Positions 24,201-35,773 of a DNA stretch of 64,000 nt are shown one piece after another. The stretch's first letter is position 1; every line of letters begins with the position of its first letter. A program made the translations under genes and the position numbers. The notes beneath the pieces were generated by a model, which saw nothing but the letters and a program-made list of their open reading frames with translations, was not told where the DNA came from and searched no databases. Source of the DNA: Arabidopsis thaliana (taxonomy: Eukaryota > Streptophyta > Magnoliopsida > Brassicales > Brassicaceae). The stretch covers positions 16,839,443 to 16,903,442 of the forward strand of contig NC_003071.7 of NCBI RefSeq assembly GCF_000001735.4, given 5' to 3'.

Positions 24201-25291
24201 GTCTTTGAAATGACATGAGAAATGACGATATCTTGAACTGCTACTTATGAAATTTCTTGATTAATTATTAGTAGCATGGGAATTATATTGGTTTACTCTA
24301 TTTCTTTGGTTTCCTTTGTATCTTAATTCCATTAGTCAAAAGTGGGTACGAACCCTAACTAGGTTCACATTTTTGTTGTCGATTTGTCAAACCTTCTCGT
24401 TACAAGTGGGATAATCTTCTTTACACAAGAGGATTTGTCTATTTATCTTCATGTTTAATGGTTAGTAACTTAGTACCTAAGTGTTGTTTTTATCTCACAT
24501 TCTCACCAATAATTAGAATCCAGGAAAAGATTTCACAAGACATTCTTAACATTAAAACCAAAGAAAAAAGATTTCACAAGACACAACTCATTCCACGAAA
24601 ATATATCTCATGTTATGAAGATTAAAAACAGGTCACCTATATTATATCTAAGAAAGAAGCAACTCAGTGAGACTTTGACCGAAAAAGACAATTCAGGTGA
24701 CCGAATCTTCAGTTTGTTTTTGGCAGCCGAGTTTTTAAGACAAAATCCCCAAACTAAACGTGTGTCGTTTTTGTCAAATTGGCCAAACATGTAAATCCAG
24801 TGGGAAACTTTCCCATGATATAACCCTCTTACTATCAGCAAATTCGTACACAGTATTGGCTGTTCGCTTTCGAGATAGAGGAAACTTGTGGAAGAATAAA
24901 ATAGTTGGTAGCTAGAGAGACATAGACATAACTAGTTACAAGATTTACATCTACCACGTATGTTGTTAAACTACATGTTGTTTGTTTAATCCTTAATACT
25001 TTGGTCAAACTATAATCTTCACTGGTTTAGTCTAAATCTAACTCAAACATATGGTGATGAAGGCAAAGAGTATCAAATTGATTTAAGGTAAATGAGATCT
25101 TACAATACTTGAGAAGGATCAGCTCCAAATTTTCTAAATTGTGACGAAATTGAAGAATACAACACAACAATGCATCTTTAGATCTAACACTTACAGATCT
25201 TCATCGAATCTATACTCAAAACATAACTAAAAACCCTGAGAATCCAGGTTTCGTTTGTTCTCTAGGATCAGAATCATCAAATTCGAGCTTC
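21269..25291. other. 4-kb AT-rich intergenic region upstream of LAC5
   Basis: No gene is supportable. The left part is LAC5 promoter. A perfect two-copy 55-bp tandem repeat lies at 22911-23020 (separate entry). The right end should contain the PRA1.B2 3' UTR (about 25100-25291). The open frames here are short and codon-poor. Confidence 0.5.
22911..23020. repeat. Perfect 2 x 55-bp direct tandem repeat
   Basis: Copies at 22911-22965 and 22966-23020 are identical over 55 bp (each begins aatttacgaggaagaatggt and ends cttgtccgtaacact). They lie in noncoding DNA. The unit contains ttttagggttt, a telo-box-like core. Confidence 0.95.
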
Positions 25292-25933
25292 TCAAACTCG
25301 TCCTGCAACAACAGAAGCAGCAGCAGAAGTAGCAGCAGAATTACCAATGAACGAGAGTAAACCAGCATTAGCAGGCTCTTGTTCATCCAAGAACAAATCA
25401 TCAGGAACCCTAAACGCACCATGTAAGCAAACAATCGCGATTCCAATCGTTAACGCCGATGTTAACAAAGATCCAACACTCGTCATAAACACAACCACAA
25501 TCGTAGTCAAAACAAGACCAAGCAAAGTCTCACGATCTGAGAAACTACGACCAAAGAGAACCAAAGGCTGATCTGAAGATCGGAAGAGGTAGAGAAACAT
25601 CCAGGAGCCTAAGAGAGAGAGGAGGACGAGAAGCGAGAATGGATGCGAGAGGAGGGAGAAAGCAAGGACTAACGAGACAATTGCGGAGTAATTGACTTTG
25701 AAGTAAGCGAGATTCTTACGGATCCGGGAGAAGGAATCGGTGAGAGAGTCAGGTCTAGCGAAGGAGCTCCGATCTACGAGTTCTAGCCATGGACGGCGTT
25801 GAGAGAGGCTTTCGCGGAGAGAGGACGAGAGGCGTGAGAGGAAAGTACGGAAGGCGTGAGAATTGATTGGAGGTTGAGATTGAGTGGCTGCTTGCTGGTT
25901 GGTGACGGGAAGAATCGCCGGAGAAGAAGACAT
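25292..25933 (-). CDS. PRA1.B2: PRA1 family protein B2 (prenylated Rab acceptor)
   Basis: Intronless gene for a 213-residue membrane protein of the PRA1/YIP3 family, which interacts with prenylated Rab GTPases in the ER and endosomal pathway. A Ser/Gln/Thr-rich cytosolic N terminus (1 to about 45) precedes the PRA1 domain: RPWLELVDRSSFARPDSLTDSFSRIRKNLAYFKVNY. Hydrophobic hairpins follow (SAIVSLVLAFSLL, FSLLVLLSLLGSWMFLYLF, and LLGLVLTTIVVVFMTSVGSLLTSALTIG). The Ala-rich C terminus ends AAASVVAGRV. An overlapping minus-strand frame with a Leu run is a shadow of the GCAGCAGAAG-type codons at the 3' end. TGGGCC-containing repeats lie just upstream. Confidence 0.94.
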   Translation of the reverse strand: MSSSPAILPVTNQQAATQSQPPINSHAFRTFLSRLSSSLRESLSQRRPWLELVDRSSFARPDSLTDSFSRIRKNLAYFKVNYSAIVSLVLAFSLLSHPFSLLVLLSLLGSWMFLYLFRSSDQPLVLFGRSFSDRETLLGLVLTTIVVVFMTSVGSLLTSALTIGIAIVCLHGAFRVPDDLFLDEQEPANAGLLSFIGNSAATSAAASVVAGRV

Positions 25934-26051
25934 TATTGGTGGTGTCGGTGAGTCTGTGCGCGGCGGAGAGAGTGTGAATTTGTTGTTCCGATTTTAGTGG
26001 AAACTGAAGTTGCGGCAAAACCGTGTTAGATATTCTAAAGGCCTAAATTTT

Positions 26052-26149
26052 ATGGGCCTATAATGTTTTGGAATAGGCCCAATATATTAAGTTGGAGTTA
26101 ATAGCAATTTTTAGATGGGTCTATAATGTTGGAAGAGGCCCAATATATT
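26052..26149. promoter_or_regulatory. Imperfect duplicated TGGGCC/GGCCCA block upstream of PRA1.B2
   Basis: Copies at 26052-26088 and 26115-26149 share atggg(c/t)ctataatgtt and ggcccaatatatt. The 63-bp spacing indicates a short local duplication. The blocks supply three site-II-type cores 120-215 bp upstream of the PRA1.B2 start codon. Confidence 0.7.
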
Positions 26150-26430
26150 CCACTATTGGTTCATAAAACCATTTTTTTTTTTTCAACAAACAAACAATCT
26201 TACTGGTTCAGTGGTTTGTATCTATATGATGTTACAAGGATAACACAACACAAACTAGTAAATTAGTGTAGTTAATAATATTCTAATTTTATTTGCAGAT
26301 AAATTACGACTTCCTACAATTGTTTATATGATCATTTCAATAATTATCATCTCATTTCCCACCCTATGAGTGTTCTCGTTGAACAAATGAAACAATCATA
26401 TGATCAATTGATCATGAATGATAAAGGTTT

Positions 26431-27430
26431 ACTAAATATATCTATAAACTGTGAAATTAAATTATATACAAATTATGTACACTTGAAGCTAAACAAATTA
26501 TGAATTATATACAAATACAAATTATATACATAAATAAATATGAATTATGAGTTATATATGAATTATGGTGTCTTGAGACACCAGGAACTTGGGGCAAAGA
26601 CAACTGGAGGGAACTCGAGAGCATTTTTAAAGACGCCTATGCAACCGGTGGTGGAGACTACATGAAGAAGGGGGTGCAAGCGATAAAAGATGAGTTTGAC
26701 ATGATTGGGACAATCAAAATGAGATAATGAAAACAAATGGAGGTTTGCGGAACTTGTTCATGTTGAGATGACCGAGATAAATGAGGTTGACGAGAATAAC
26801 AAGAAGGTAAAGGTAACATGTAGTTACTTTCTCAAATTCGTGGATGGAAACAATAAGATATTCTCACTCAGCCTAGGCAATGTTGAACTCAAACGTTGCA
26901 CTATCAATTAGTGAACTCCAAATCTACACTATCAATAATGTGTTCTTGTTTTGCTTCGTCTAGCCAATTTATTTGGCATAAACACTTGGTGTTTTAATTT
27001 GGTTTTTCTAAAATTCTACTGTTGCTTTATCTAAAACTCTACTTGAGTTTTGTTTTGTTTGGTGTTTGCGTTTGCTTTTTGGAGTGTTTTCTTTTGAACT
27101 TTTGCTCAAGTGATTGATTGCTTTTTGGAGTGTTTATCATCGAGTCGTTAGTTATGTAGCCACTATTAATTAGTCGTTTGAAAAGTAGATGAAAATTAAG
27201 ACTTGAGGAAATCAAACACAATCCATAATTTGAATTCACCCCGAAGATAATGATCAGCTGCTATTGTAATCGTCAGGCTTCAAGTGTATATAATTTATAT
27301 TTGTATATAATTCATAATTCGTATTTATTTATTTATGTATAATTATTTGAACACACTCCATAATTCGTATTCGTATTTATGTATATACAAACACACTCCA
27401 TAATTCGTATTTATTTATGTATCAAACATA
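26431..27430. repeat. AT-rich inverted and direct repeats around the coding relic
   Basis: The left side (about 26458-26490) contains aattatatacaaattatgta followed by cacttgaagc. The right side (about 27278-27315) contains its imperfect inverse, gcttcaagtgtatataattt followed by atatttgtatataatt. On the right, acactccataattcgtatt repeats directly near 27353-27372 and 27390-27410. Low complexity makes the exact ends uncertain; a nonautonomous DNA element is possible. Confidence 0.35.
26566..26911 (+). pseudogene. Decayed protein-coding relic of unknown family
   Basis: Two open stretches in adjacent frames read as ordinary protein. The first, 26566-26727, includes GTWGKDNWRELESIFKDAYA and MKKGVQAIKDEFDMIGTIK. 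The second, 26735-26911, includes WRFAELVHVEMTEINEVDE and CSYFLKFVDGNNKIFSLSL. They are separated by a frameshift and an in-frame stop, and no start codon or splice context is evident. I do not recognise the family. The flanks are AT-rich with repeated aattatatacaaat-type motifs in both orientations, so this could be a gene fragment carried by a transposon. Confidence 0.5.
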
Positions 27431-27845
27431 TAATTAGTAAACTAAATAAAGACGAAGAAACATTATTGAGTAGAATAGAGGCATCGAATAACAATATTCG
27501 TCGGCCTAATCAAGAATATTTCTTGGAAATTCGGGTTGAAATCCACATATGGAAGAATCTTGAATAGCACGTACTTTATCAATTTAATTACATCCCTCTT
27601 AACGGTCTAGCTACTCTAATTATCATCTAAACCTTTTTCCTTGTACGTTATCTCATAATTTGCAGGACTCTTAATCATTATCACATTTCAAATTTTCAAT
27701 ATTTTACTAAAGAGACGTCTCGTGTTCGTGCGTAGCTCTATATTTTCTGGTTTACGTAAAATAGTTCATGATTTTGTTTAGCTTACCTTTTGAAAAAAAT
27801 AAGCGAATCTTTCTTCCTTTACTTTTCTTCCACTCATTAAAATGT

Positions 27846-27857
27846 TCTCTCTATATA
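27846..27857 (+). promoter_or_regulatory. TATA box of the AT2G40390-type gene
   Basis: ctctctatatataaatg lies about 85-95 bp before the ATG at 27943, a good position for a TATA element with a short leader. Confidence 0.5.
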
Positions 27858-27942
27858 TAAATGATAAATCTAGTCTTCTAATCATATACTCTCTATACCA
27901 CACATATCTAGAACAACAACTAGATATTCAATATTAGCTCTA

Positions 27943-29519
27943 ATGGCTTCTTGTGACACACCTGATGCGTTTGCTTGGCTTCAAACTCTTCCTCCTCTTT
28001 CTCTATGGAAAGGAAATTTAATGTCCATGTGTATTTGCTCTCCAAATTCATCACACCCATCTTTGAACTTCACTCTTACTCGTACCCCTCAATCTCCAAA
28101 CTTTTTCACCTTCTCGATAGTAGCCAATTTCAAGACTCCTATTACTCTCTTTATTTCAAAAACTTTCAGAACCATTAGCACTAATTCAACTACTTTCCTC
28201 AATGAAAACGTCATATCTACTCTATTGATGGGTTTTGTCGACGTTGTTCTCAACTATAACGTCAAGAGAACCACTTGTTCAATCCAACTCCAAAACCTAG
28301 GCTCCACTTCTAACCTCAAAGACGTTTTCAACCTCGCTTTCTTCACTTTCGTGTTCCTCATCTGCATCTACGAGGCGCCAACGAGCCTGAGAACAACTTG
28401 TCTCAAAACGGTGAAAGATCAGCTGGTAACTTGTAGGTCAAGGCAGGGCTCTAAGTTGCTCATGGTGCAACTAGGCTCTAACCTTGAAGAACAATGGATG
28501 AGATCGCTGAACCTTGCAATAACCAACTGGATCATCGAGATCAAAGCGTTTCAGCATCTCAAGTCTCCTTCTCCTTTGTTTTCATATGCTTTCTCGACTC
28601 AAGGTCTATGGAAAGTTCATATGTATTGTCCTGTGGTAGCAATGGAAATGGAGAGCGTAAATAGTTCTCTAAACGACGAGAGATTGTTCTTCTCGCTAAA
28701 CTATCATCAACTTGAAGGTGTAATCCAATTGAACCACAGGATTTACGTTCGTGAAAAGTGGTTTAACGTCGCAGTAAATATTGACAACGTCAGGTATCGT
28801 AAAATTGTGTGTAATCAAGCATACATAAGTAATTTGTTCATATTAATTTCTCTTAACTATAGATATTGTTTATAACTAGGTGCGACATAATAAGGCTTGT
28901 GAACGAGAAACTATTATCGGAACGTGGCATGGGAACAGAGGAAAAACATTTCCCCTCAAGAATATCATTGCAACTAACACCAACGAATCAATCAAACATC
29001 TTAATGGTATCCGTACAAAAATCTTCAGAAAACCCATTGACAGAATTCGAAGTAGAGAAAGGCATAGAAGCAACAATAGATCCACCAAACACATTCTTTG
29101 GACTAAAAGTCTCAGCCAACGAGACCACAACAAAAAGCATGAAGCCATGGAAGTTCGAGGAATGGGTTCATGGTTATAGCGCCAATCTCACTTGGTTTCT
29201 CCATGATCTTGACGATGGAAGAGAAGTTTCGTCCTCTAAACCATCGAAAGTCTCGATGATGAACCCTCGAGCTTGGTTCAAGAACCGGTACTCGAGCGCG
29301 TTTAGACCGTTCACGAAGCAAGGAGGAGTTGTGTTTGCAGGAGATAGTTATGGGCAAAGCGTTTTGTGGAAAGTTGATAAAACGGCTATTGGGAAAGTAA
29401 TGGAGTTTGAGGTTAAAGGTTGCGTTTGGTTGACTTATTGGCCTAACAAGCATCATACTTTTTATAGTGATACTAGAAAGTTGGAATTTAAGGAGATGCT
29501 TTACCTCAATCTTCCTTAG
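27943..29519 (+). CDS. Plant protein of unknown function (AT2G40390 type)
   Basis: Two exons, 27943-28793 and 28880-29519, joined by an 86-bp GT-AG intron, give 496 residues. I know of no assigned function. It starts MASCDTPDAFAWLQTLPPLSLW. One hydrophobic segment (LAFFTFVFLICIYEAPTSL, about residues 130-150) could be a membrane span, but no signal peptide is obvious. The middle contains LFSYAFSTQGLWKVHMYCPV and SLNYHQLEGVIQLNHRIYVREKWFNVAVNIDNVRCD, resembling a beta-rich fold. The C-terminal part has SAFRPFTKQGGVVFAGDSYGQSVLWKVD and ends KLEFKEMLYLNLP. The GDS here is not in a TBL context. It precedes RER5 on the same strand. Splicing and frame are well supported. Confidence 0.85.
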
Positions 29520-29920
29520 ATATTTCTTTTCTTACTTTCACCCTAAGCAAAATATTCCCCTAGTTTGTTGCTTTTTTCAGTAAAGTTTGTAAAATAATAC
29601 TTATGATGGAATTATTGAATTTAGAAAATACAGTATTGTGCTTTTCTAATGACTTCACCGACATAAAGAAAAAAAGTTTTGTATATATGAATATCAAAGT
29701 CGTATATAGTCCATAGTTTTTTTCCGTTGTTGTTATCCATAAATTTATTTTTCAACATTATTATACGTATAATTTGGTGGATCTAACATAAATAAAATCA
29801 TGTAGTAGAAGTTTTTTTTTATTTTTGAAAATTGGAGAACCACACAAGAGATGGCAATAAAATAAAATGAAAAGTCTCTATTTGTAGATCTAGAGCAATG
29901 CAAAAAGCTGACGTGTACCA
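29520..29920. other. Short spacer before RER5
   Basis: About 400 bp holding the 3' UTR of the upstream unknown gene and the RER5 promoter and leader. No other feature seen. Confidence 0.5.
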
Positions 29921-32900
29921 ATGAAGCCCACGACCAATGGTGGGCTCTTGGCTTCTCAATCATCTTCCTCCTTCTCGTTTCCGAGATTCCGCGGCCAACT
30001 TCCGATTATCTTCTCAGCCAATAATAATCAGAAGAAGAAGAATCTTCCAAATCCAAACGTCGTCACTCTTTGTCTCCACTCTCATTCCAATGTCTCCTCC
30101 TCTCAAATCGCCGTCACTCGCCGCGCAATTCTCGTCGCACCACCGCTCCTCGCCGCCGCCGCTTCGTTGTTTCTCTCTATTTCCTCAGCTGCCTCTGCTG
30201 AGACTTCTGCGGAATCAGTAGCTCTTCCTCCTGTTGCTACTGCTCCTCCTCCTCCGCCTGTGGAGAAGGAAGAGGCGATAACTTCTAGAATCTATGACGC
30301 GTCTGTGCTTGGTGAGCCGATGGCTGTTGGGAAAGATAAGAAGAGAGTGTGGGAGAAGCTATTGAATGCGAGGATTGTCTATCTCGGAGAAGCAGAACAA
30401 GTGCCTACAAGAGACGACAAGGTTCTCGAGCTCGAAATCGTGAGGAATTTGAGGAAGCGATGTATTGAGAGCGATCGTCAGTTATCTTTAGCATTGGAAG
30501 CATTTCCTCTTGATTTGCAGGAACAGTTAAACCAATACATGGACAAGAGGTTTGCTTCTACTCGCTTCTCTGCATATTCGTTAATTGCAATGTGTTTTTG
30601 ATTCCAATTGTTCTTGGATTGGTTGCAGGATGGATGGAGAGGTATTGAAGTCGTATGTATCACATTGGCCAGTCCAACGTTGGCAAGAGTATGAGCCTCT
30701 CTTAAGTTACTGCCGCGATAACGGAGTTAAACTCATTGCTTGTGGCACTCCGCTCAAGGTAGAGTCTTATACTACTATATTGTCATGAAATCTTGAGCCT
30801 TTTGATCCTGCAGCTTGATCTGAAACCTTTCTGATTGAAGATTATGCATTTTTTTAATTGTTAGTCTGATGAGAATTAGCTGCGCACTGCTTAATTTGAT
30901 GCAGGTTTTAAGAACTGTCCAAGCTGAGGGTATCCGTGGTCTATCAGAGTCTGAGCGTAAATTATACACTCCTCCTGCGGGTTCAGGGTTTATCTCAGGG
31001 TTTACTTCCTTCTCACGTAGTTCTTCACTCAATATGAATCCACTCACACAGATTGTTCCATTTGGACCGAGTTCTTATTTGTCGGCACAAGCTAGAGTTG
31101 TTGAAGACCATACAATGTCTCAAGTTATTGTACAAGCAGTTGCAGATGGAGGTGGAACTGGTATGCTGGTAGTGGTGACAGGGGCAAACCATGTTGAGTA
31201 TGGGTCAAGGGGAACAGGATTGCCGGCAAGGATCTCTAGGAAGATTCCGAAGAAAAGTCAACTTGTTGTGTTACTTGATCCTGAAAGACAGTTTTTGCGG
31301 AAAGAGGGTGAATCTCCAGTTGCTGATTTCTTGTGGTATTCTGCGGCCAGACCCTGCAGCAGAAACTGCTTTGACCGAGCAGAAATCGCTCGGGTAATGA
31401 ATGCGGCTGGTAGGAGACGAGATGCCCTTCCCCAAGTATGTTTTCTATGATTTCGTTTATGAGACTGACTCTCTGTTTGATTGTTACTTACTGTATCTGG
31501 CGTTCTTATGCTTACAGTAAAAATGAACTCTAAACCTGATCTCCATTATTAGTATTAGTACAGTTGTACTTTATTCAGCACTCAGTTTATTCTGCCCTAT
31601 TTTTTTTGCTGTTTAGAGTTGACTGTGGAGTTGAGTTTTACTTTCTTTTGCTCACTTTGCTTTTATGTCTTAGTATGCTGATAGATTTTTTTCCATTGTT
31701 CCAGGACATTCAAAAAGGATTAGACCTTGGTCTGGTGTCACCTGAGATTCTGCAGAATTTCTTTGATTTGGAGCAATATCCTCTTATTTCAGAGCTTACA
31801 CAACGGTTCCAGGTATATCCATTCCGGAAGATATTCCTCTAGTGAATCTTTTTCTTCGAATATGCTTTTCACTAAATAATGTGTTATAGCCTTCATATCC
31901 TTCCACTGTACATTAACTTTTCCTGTATTTATCTTCTCTAGCCAGAGTTAATGATAGCTTCAACTAGTAAGTAAACCATACTTATGATGATCTTTTGTGT
32001 TACAGGGATTCCGAGAAAGGTTGTTGGCAGATCCCAAATTCTTGAATAGATTAGCTATTGAAGAAGCTATATCAATAACAACAACACTTGTAGCTCAATA
32101 TGAGAAGCGGAAAGAAAATTTCTTTGAAGAACTCGACTATGTGATCACTGATAGCGTAAGAGCATCAGTTGTTGATTTTTTCACAGTTTGGCTCCCTGCA
32201 CCAACCTTGTCTTTTATCTCATATGCTGATGAGACAATTGGGCCAAACAGCATAGATGCCTTAAGAGGCCTCCTAGGGTCCATACCTGACAATGCATTTC
32301 AAAAAAGTCTAGGTGGACAAGAGTGGACTCTGAGTCTTAGGATTGCTTCAGTTATTATCGGTGGCTTGAAGCTTGCTGGTGTTGGAGTTGTTTCCAGTTT
32401 TGCAGCTGTGGGATCTTCAAATGCTTTGTATGCAATACGAAAATTCATTAAACCAGAGTTGGGTGTTGGTGAGCAAGCAAAGAGGTCTCCTATGCTGAAG
32501 ACGGCCCTTGTGTATGGAGGTTATCTGGGAACATCTTCGAATATCCGTTATCAGGTATGGTGATGCGCGGTGCTTTACATGTTGACTCAATGAATGAGGG
32601 ATATTAATGAAAAGTAGTTAAAGTTGCTTAATGACCACAGCAATATATTATGCTTTTGCATCTTAGCCAAGGAAGGCCTTTTGATGAAGAACAGTATGCT
32701 TTGAATTTATGCCTCTAAAATCATATTACTTTCAATTGCAGATAATTGCTGGGTTAATAGAGCATCGCATTTCTGACGAGCTTTCTTCTCAACCTCTACT
32801 TGTAAACATGATTTCATTTGTTGTTCGAGTAGCTAACTCCTACTTTGGAACTCAGGTCAGAATTAGGCCTGTACTATGATCTCTTCTTGAATTCTTTGTC

Positions 32901-33127
32901 TCCTTTTTCCTTATTATTATTTTTGGTTAATTCTTGATATACCGTTTAACTTCATTCCAACTTTTTTCATAAAAACGCAGCAATGGATTGATCTTGCGCG
33001 CTCTACGGGTCTGCAAACTCAGAAAAGTGTCACAACTTCCAACCAAATCCCCGAGGTTGCGAGCCAATCCACAGTGGAATACAGTACAACTGAAGAGGCA
33101 AGTATGGATGATCTTAAGAATCAATGA
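29921..33127 (+). CDS. RER5: RETICULATA-related 5: plastid DUF399 + DUF3411 protein
   Basis: Seven coding exons (29921-30549, 30629-30758, 30905-31435, 31705-31812, 32006-32554, 32742-32855, 32981-33127) give 735 residues. Five of the six introns are phase 0; the first is phase 2. The N terminus is Ser/Arg/Asn-rich with twin hydrophobic Ala-rich stretches, typical of a chloroplast transit peptide, and then a Pro-rich linker ([10 protein letters not shown]). A DUF399/ChaN-like domain follows ([47 protein letters not shown]). The C-terminal DUF3411 (RETICULATA-like) has membrane segments ([22 protein letters not shown]). RE/RER proteins act at the chloroplast envelope in mesophyll development; the precise role of this fused member is unknown to me. 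Assigned by domains, length and position. Confidence 0.9.
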
Positions 33128-34066
33128 GATTTATGCGGCTATGTGACTAGGTACCAATTGTATATGTTTATAAAAGCTTTTGATCGTATTGGAGGGAAAG
33201 ATATATTCATTTGAGTTGTATTTTTGTATCTTAGCTTACGGGAAACAATGATTCGTGAATAAAATTTCTTCAATTAGTCATGTTGGTTTGCCATATTTGC
33301 ACATGGTGGTGGATGCACGAGTTTTTTTTTTCTCTTATTGCCCTTCCCAAATATGACATCATTTATCATGTACTGTACAGTCATGAATTGCTTATAGTTG
33401 TAGCTTATCAATTCGAAAATTGTTGAGAATAATGGGAAATGGTTTCAGATGGCATACATAAGGGTTTTTTTGTTTTTGTTTTAACAAGATCGTTTTTAAT
33501 GACAACTAACGATATTTTGTCTTCATCGTATCAAACTGTGCTCAGGCATCAAATAAATTCCATGCATGGGTGTGATTCGCTACCATCACTTTTCACTTTC
33601 TCTGCCAGACTGACACAACAATCTTTTTGTCATATAAAACACAAGCTTGTCAAAGCCACAGCGAGAACCAAAAAACTGTTGAGTAACTGAGTATTGCGCG
33701 GCCATACAAACACCCAAGGAGGAACTTCTTATGTTATCCTAATTGGTTATTTGTGCTCCAACAATGGATAGTTTCCTTACTTTTGGACTTCGGTGTTTGT
33801 ATGGACCACCTACAATTGTGATTTATTTAACAAAGAGAATTGTAAAAAAAAAATTGTTGCCTTATTCTTAATTATTCTCCCAACTTATTTTTTCTTCTCC
33901 TTTTAAATTAAATCATTTTTATTTATTTATTGAAAAGTTAATTACAGATAAGAGTAAGTGTTTGAGAGTTGACTCCTTTGTCCTTCCTCTTTAGGATTCT
34001 CCTCTGGGCTCTGGTAAGGTATTAGAAAGATCAAAACTTTTTGGATTCCCTGAAATTGGGTGAAAG
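33128..34066. other. Spacer between RER5 and CAN2
   Basis: Contains the RER5 3' UTR and the CAN2 promoter and leader. The 83-codon open frame at 33439-33690 has no recognisable domain and is probably chance. No RNA gene or repeat was recognised. Confidence 0.45.
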
Positions 34067-35773
34067 ATGGGTAACGCTCTTACGTTTCTCTACGGAAAAT
34101 GCTGCAAACCCACAACAACCGATGACTCTCTTGGTCCTCACGGCGTCTCCGCCGCCACCGTCGGTGTTTCAGCTCTCGCTCACGATCTCTTCAACTTCGA
34201 GATCACTTCCCAGGTCTTAATTTTCTCACTGAAACTTCTAACCGTCCTTTGATCTACTTATTCTGCTGCTTTCATTTGTGCTCCAGTGATCTTTAAGCTA
34301 ATTCAGCTGTTGGAAGGTCTCTTTACTTGATTTGGTTCAAAAGTTGATTTTGATGATGAGTTTACCTGTAGGTTCCTGAAGGGCTTGGGAGGTATGTTCA
34401 GTCATCTAGAAAAGCTCAAGCAAACTGGTAAAATAACACAAGATTGCTTTACATGTTTCGTGTAGGATAAAGATGTGAACTTTGTTGTGTAATCAATCTG
34501 TTTGTCATGTATTTTAACATTGTGAAAGGTATAGAAAAATACTTGAGGCATGGAAGCAAGCAAAACCTCCACCGCAGACAGCTGAGGAAGCTTCTAGGCT
34601 TGTCACTGATATCTTAAAAAGGAATCAGAAAGCTGATGTTGAGGTATGATTAGCAAGAACAGATGTTTTAAAACATTTATGAGAATTGGAAGAGATTTAT
34701 GTGATTGTGTTGTTTATGAAACAGGGGCTTTTGTCTTTCTATGGACTCCCTTTGTCTCATACTCTAGTTGAAGTCACTGTTGAAGCTCCTGTGTCTTTGC
34801 CTGAAGGGATTCTTTTCGAATTTCAAACACTTCCGGTTAGAATGACTTCAGTACAAATCAAAAAGAACAACAACTCGGTTTTTGGGATTTGATAATGTTG
34901 CTGACTAAGCTTGTGTAATGGAAAACAAGGTGGATCCAAAAGCTGTGGCAGATGGAGACACCATCACAGTGTATGTCAGTACTTCAGAGCCGGTTGTGTC
35001 ATCTTCTGTTCCAAGGGAAGTCAATCTTGCAGCTGTTCAAAGAGCAAAAGCACGTGAGAAGAGAAATTATCCAAAAGCTGACGAACTTCACCAAAAGATC
35101 ATTGATTCTGGTTACAGGGTACTAAATATTGAGAATGAGGAAGTTCTTGCTCGGAAGTTCAGAATTAGACTAAGGTAAAGATCACTCTTTTCCTTTAAGA
35201 AAAGCTCAACTAGTTCTACCATGGATTATTTTGTTTAGTGAAGCTGTTTGGTGATGGGAAAGGAAATAGGGGAATAGATGCACCAGAGAGCCAAATGCCG
35301 TTTGGGAAAGAGGCACAAGAAGGGCTCTTAAAGATTGTTGGGCGGAAAAGCTTGAAGGTGTTAGTTTATGGAGAAGATCAATATGGGCGATGCGTAGGTG
35401 ATTTATACTGCAATGGGATCTTTGTCCAGGTAATAGAAGTACTTGCCCTTCCGTTGTAATAAAAACTTTGTTTAATCGGTTATTGGTTTCTTATCTAGGA
35501 GGCAATGTTAAAGAAAGGGCTTGCTTGGCATTACTTAGCTTATGACAAGCGCCCGGTTCTCGCAAAGGCAAGACTAGTAGAGTTTGTTTTGTATATACTA
35601 CAAGTACGAAGTCTCTTTAGTTTGTTGACATAGTATCTTTTGTGTATTTACTGTTCATTTTATGTGAAATCATTCAGTGGGAAAAGGAGGCAAGGCAGAA
35701 GCGTATTGGCTTGTGGGCTTCTTCAAATCCAGAGAAGCCATGGGACTGGAGAAAGAATAATAGGCGGGAATAG
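34067..35773 (+). CDS. CAN2: Ca-dependent staphylococcal-like nuclease CAN2
   Basis: Eight coding exons (34067-34213, 34372-34427, 34529-34643, 34725-34835, 34930-35174, 35270-35429, 35499-35567, 35678-35773) give 332 residues. The protein starts [15 protein letters not shown]: Gly2 in an N-myristoylation context plus Cys12/Cys13 suitable for palmitoylation, matching the reported plasma-membrane location of CAN nucleases. The TNase (SNase-like) domain runs from [12 protein letters not shown] through [36 protein letters not shown] and [24 protein letters not shown]. The Arg/Asp/Glu catalytic and Ca-binding positions look intact. The last intron starts with GC (cgcaaag|gcaag, 35568-35569), not GT; I accept it because it gives the conserved LAKWEKEAR and the family length. 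Confidence 0.92.

Noticed and set aside
29305-29365. GDS motif in the unknown gene suggesting a TBL/GDSL enzyme
   Set aside because: No DxxH or other GDSL/TBL blocks accompany it; a chance tripeptide.
29112-29456. Minus-strand frame opposite the unknown gene's second exon
   Set aside because: Shadow; the plus-strand frame continues exon 1 across a good intron.
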